Positions 35,331 to 36,600 of a stretch of DNA of 36,600 nucleotides are shown piece by piece (position 1 is the first letter of the stretch; each line of letters opens with the position of its first letter). A program made the translations under genes and the position numbers. The notes under the pieces are model-generated. The model was not told the DNA's origin and made no database searches. It worked only from the letters and a program-made list of their open reading frames with translations. The DNA is from Magnetococcales bacterium (GTDB lineage: Bacteria; Pseudomonadota; Magnetococcia; Magnetococcales; UBA8363), in NCBI GenBank assembly GCA_002753515.1, contig PEAK01000006.1, forward strand, positions 77,682 to 114,281, read 5' to 3'.

Positions 35331-35565
35331 ACGGTCTGTATATTCCCTGTATTTTACATATAAATAGGATCATTCTATCCATTTTAGCCCACCCCTTCCC
35401 ATGTAGAAGAGAAAAAATACTTTGTAACGCAGAAAAATCGCTTGACATTGCAGGATGCCAAGACGGTTCATGGTCCAATGGTGGGATGACTATCATTAAC
35501 GGGGACACGCTTGCAAAGAATTGGGTGATAACGCGATCAATAATCCGAATGACCCATTTCAATCA
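35331..35565. promoter_or_regulatory. Intergenic gap upstream of the giant gene; weak promoter candidates
   Basis: This AT-rich 235-base gap separates the giant gene from the nuclease frame in the same direction. On the minus strand, two TAAAAT hexamers resemble a -10 box (35381-35386 and 35351-35356); neither has a good -35 at 16-18 bases. AGGGA at 35344-35348 lies 13 bases before the ATG, rather far for a ribosome-binding site. On the plus strand TTGACA (35452-35457) lacks a matching -10. I see no hairpin terminator between the genes, so read-through from the nuclease frame is possible. Confidence 0.3.
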
Positions 35566-36333
35566 TCAGAGCGACTGCTTGGCTGCCTTGCGAGTGGAAA
35601 CATCGAGAACGATAACCCGGACGGTAGCACGACAAGCATCGGGAACCATCTCTTGCAACAACTTCTCCAAATCTTGGGCAGTTTTGGGGATGGGAATGTT
35701 TCTTTCAGGGGGCGGTGGCTGCAAGCCGTTTTTCCGTACCCCATACCAGAAAACCAGATAAATACCATATCCATCCGTTCCTTGATCCCGGATATAGAGG
35801 GCAATCAACTGGTTTTCAGCAGCTCCCCACAAATCTTTGTGATAATCTTGTTTGATTTCAATAGGAATATTCCAGTTTTTATACAACACTTTGATATCCG
35901 CCCGTTTGGCATCGGCATAGCGCCCTTCCGGCTCCACGTGGATATCTGGAAAAGAACTCAATTTTTGTTTTAAAGCCTCCACAAGTCGGTCCCTGCTGTT
36001 TTCTTCAACTTTTGGGGTTGTGGTTTGATTGTGTGCTTCTTTGGTGTTCCAGTATATTTTATAGCCATCGGTCTTGCCGTCACGCAATTCTTTGGCGATG
36101 GACAGGATTTGATCCACAACCAAAGCGTGAAAATCTCTTGCTGTGGTCGGGGTTTCATTCCTGATGACGTTGAAAACTTGATCGCAGGTCAAAGGCAACA
36201 AAGTCTCGTCCGCAGTTCGCTGTCGCTGCTGCGCCAAAGAGTGGCGAAGTTTGTTGTTCCAAGCCTTCAAGTCATCGTTAGCAATCAATTTTTGCAGGGC
36301 CTGGGTTGCCTCAGAAGATGTGTCTGAAGCCAT
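35566..36333 (-). CDS. PD-(D/E)XK nuclease-like protein, probable C-terminal fragment
   Basis: Open frame of 255 residues from the ATG at 36331-36333. In the C-terminal half the sequence HVEPEGRYADAKRADIKV, then IPIEIKQDYHKDLWGAAENQ with a following Tyr, gives a D...E-x-K core (D in RADIK, E and K in EIK) and a Q-L-I-A-L-Y element like those of RecB-type nucleases. The last third (GYGIYLVFWYG) fits the strand after the core. I recall this C-terminal domain from much larger bacterial proteins of over 1,000 residues. In keeping with that, the frame continues upstream of the ATG with sensible protein (AGEEWEKSFEKL) to a stop at 36418-36420, without a usual start codon. So the visible gene is probably a 5'-truncated remnant. 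The role in the full-length protein is unknown to me; defence is a guess. Confidence 0.7.
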   Translation of the reverse strand: MASDTSSEATQALQKLIANDDLKAWNNKLRHSLAQQRQRTADETLLPLTCDQVFNVIRNETPTTARDFHALVVDQILSIAKELRDGKTDGYKIYWNTKEAHNQTTTPKVEENSRDRLVEALKQKLSSFPDIHVEPEGRYADAKRADIKVLYKNWNIPIEIKQDYHKDLWGAAENQLIALYIRDQGTDGYGIYLVFWYGVRKNGLQPPPPERNIPIPKTAQDLEKLLQEMVPDACRATVRVIVLDVSTRKAAKQSL

Positions 36334-36484
36334 TTTATCGATGAATGCGGCAATGCTTTGTGAATATTTTAACTTTTCAAAAGATTTTTCCCATTCTTCA
36401 CCAGCTAGTGCTGAGTTTCATTAAATATTGCGTGTTTGATAGGGGCATGGTAACCTCATGATTTTTAAAATGATGAGTTTCATG
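36334..36484. other. Gap between nuclease remnant and transposase; probable insertion-sequence end
   Basis: Positions 36334-36417 are still open in the nuclease frame on the minus strand and read as real protein; the stop is at 36418-36420. Immediately beyond, 36421-36484 is very AT-rich and leads into the transposase. TA dinucleotides, the usual IS630-family target, occur at 36422-36423 and 36426-36427. The left inverted repeat should lie in this stretch, but it cannot be confirmed because the right end of the element is outside the window. Confidence 0.4.
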
Positions 36485-36600
36485 ATGAATAAGAAATACA
36501 TTGTCCGTCTCACAGAAAAGGAACGTTCAGACCTTGAGGATATCGTAGGCAAAGGTAAGGCCGCCGCATGTAAGGTTAAGCATGCAAATATCCTGTTGAA
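36421..36600 (+). mobile_element. IS630-family insertion sequence, left part
   Basis: Defined by the transposase N-terminus and the abrupt end of the neighbouring nuclease frame. The left boundary is estimated only. The element is divergently oriented from both the nuclease remnant and the giant gene. An outward promoter at this end could affect both, but none is evident. Confidence 0.55.
36485..36600 (+). CDS. IS630-family transposase, N-terminal part (runs off right edge)
   Basis: The 38 visible codons begin MNKKYIVRLTEKERSDLEDI and go on with a GKGKAAACKVKHANILL segment. This is the start of a common IS630-type transposase, whose first ~100 residues form helix-turn-helix DNA-binding domains, followed by a DDE catalytic domain outside this window. 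In-frame ATGs also exist at 36482, 36473, 36470 and 36458; I chose 36485 because the family begins MNKKY. There is no strong ribosome-binding site before any of them. Whether the element is intact cannot be told here. Confidence 0.85.
   Translation, partial: MNKKYIVRLTEKERSDLEDIVGKGKAAACKVKHANILL

Noticed and set aside
17190-34199. Could the regular repeats be a CRISPR array or simple tandem DNA repeats?
   Set aside because: The repetition is at protein level with a ~1.5 kb period and diverged DNA; there are no short identical repeats with unique spacers.
35452-35457. Consensus TTGACA on the plus strand
   Set aside because: No -10 box at 16-18 bases, and no plus-strand gene follows until the transposase 1 kb away.
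35275-35562. Minus-strand frame of 95 codons between the nuclease and the giant gene
   Set aside because: It overlaps the LEPR-XLL leader in another frame, has no recognisable motif, and lacks a convincing ribosome-binding site.
1-36600. tRNA, rRNA or riboswitch
   Set aside because: No cloverleaf, rRNA signature or conserved riboswitch sequence was seen; nearly all the window is protein-coding.

Overview
This window is almost entirely one gene. On the minus strand a single reading frame opens at an ATG at 35330 and stays open to the left edge, giving at least 11,776 codons; the 3' end and C-terminus lie outside the window. The product is a giant, repetitive, cysteine-poor surface or secreted protein. 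It begins with a LEPR-XLL N-terminal motif, and it carries RTX nonapeptides, an EF-hand-like loop, haemagglutinin-like beta-helix sequence and part of a C-type-lectin-like domain. Giant adhesins with LEPR-XLL, RTX and beta-helix parts occur in Gram-negative bacteria and Planctomycetes. A Pseudomonadota host, perhaps a Magnetococcales-like lineage, is my low-confidence guess, because no housekeeping gene is present to fix the taxonomy.

Layout of the giant protein, N to C (right to left on the map): LEPR-XLL leader (residues 1-44); a short autotransporter-like strand segment (34840-34995); an array of seven diverged ~510-residue modules M0-M6 (17190-34199), in which M2, M5 and M6 each carry an extra cassette of ~550-820 residues at the same junction; the start of an eighth module; a ~2,000-residue region that is largely non-repetitive and includes an EF-hand-like loop (10840-17189); an RTX block (10431-10772); and a long haemagglutinin-type beta-helix region (1-10430). 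The beta-helix is interrupted by an aromatic-rich island with lectin EPN and WND motifs (about 2160-3880).

To the right, DNA composition becomes AT-richer. A 235-base gap separates the giant gene from a minus-strand open frame (35566-36333) with a PD-(D/E)XK nuclease-like C-terminal domain. This frame is probably the 3' remnant of a longer gene. Next to its broken 5' end, on the plus strand, begins an IS630-family transposase (from 36485) that leaves the window. The simplest reading is that an insertion sequence landed in or beside the nuclease gene, upstream of the giant adhesin gene. I see no rRNA, tRNA or CRISPR array.
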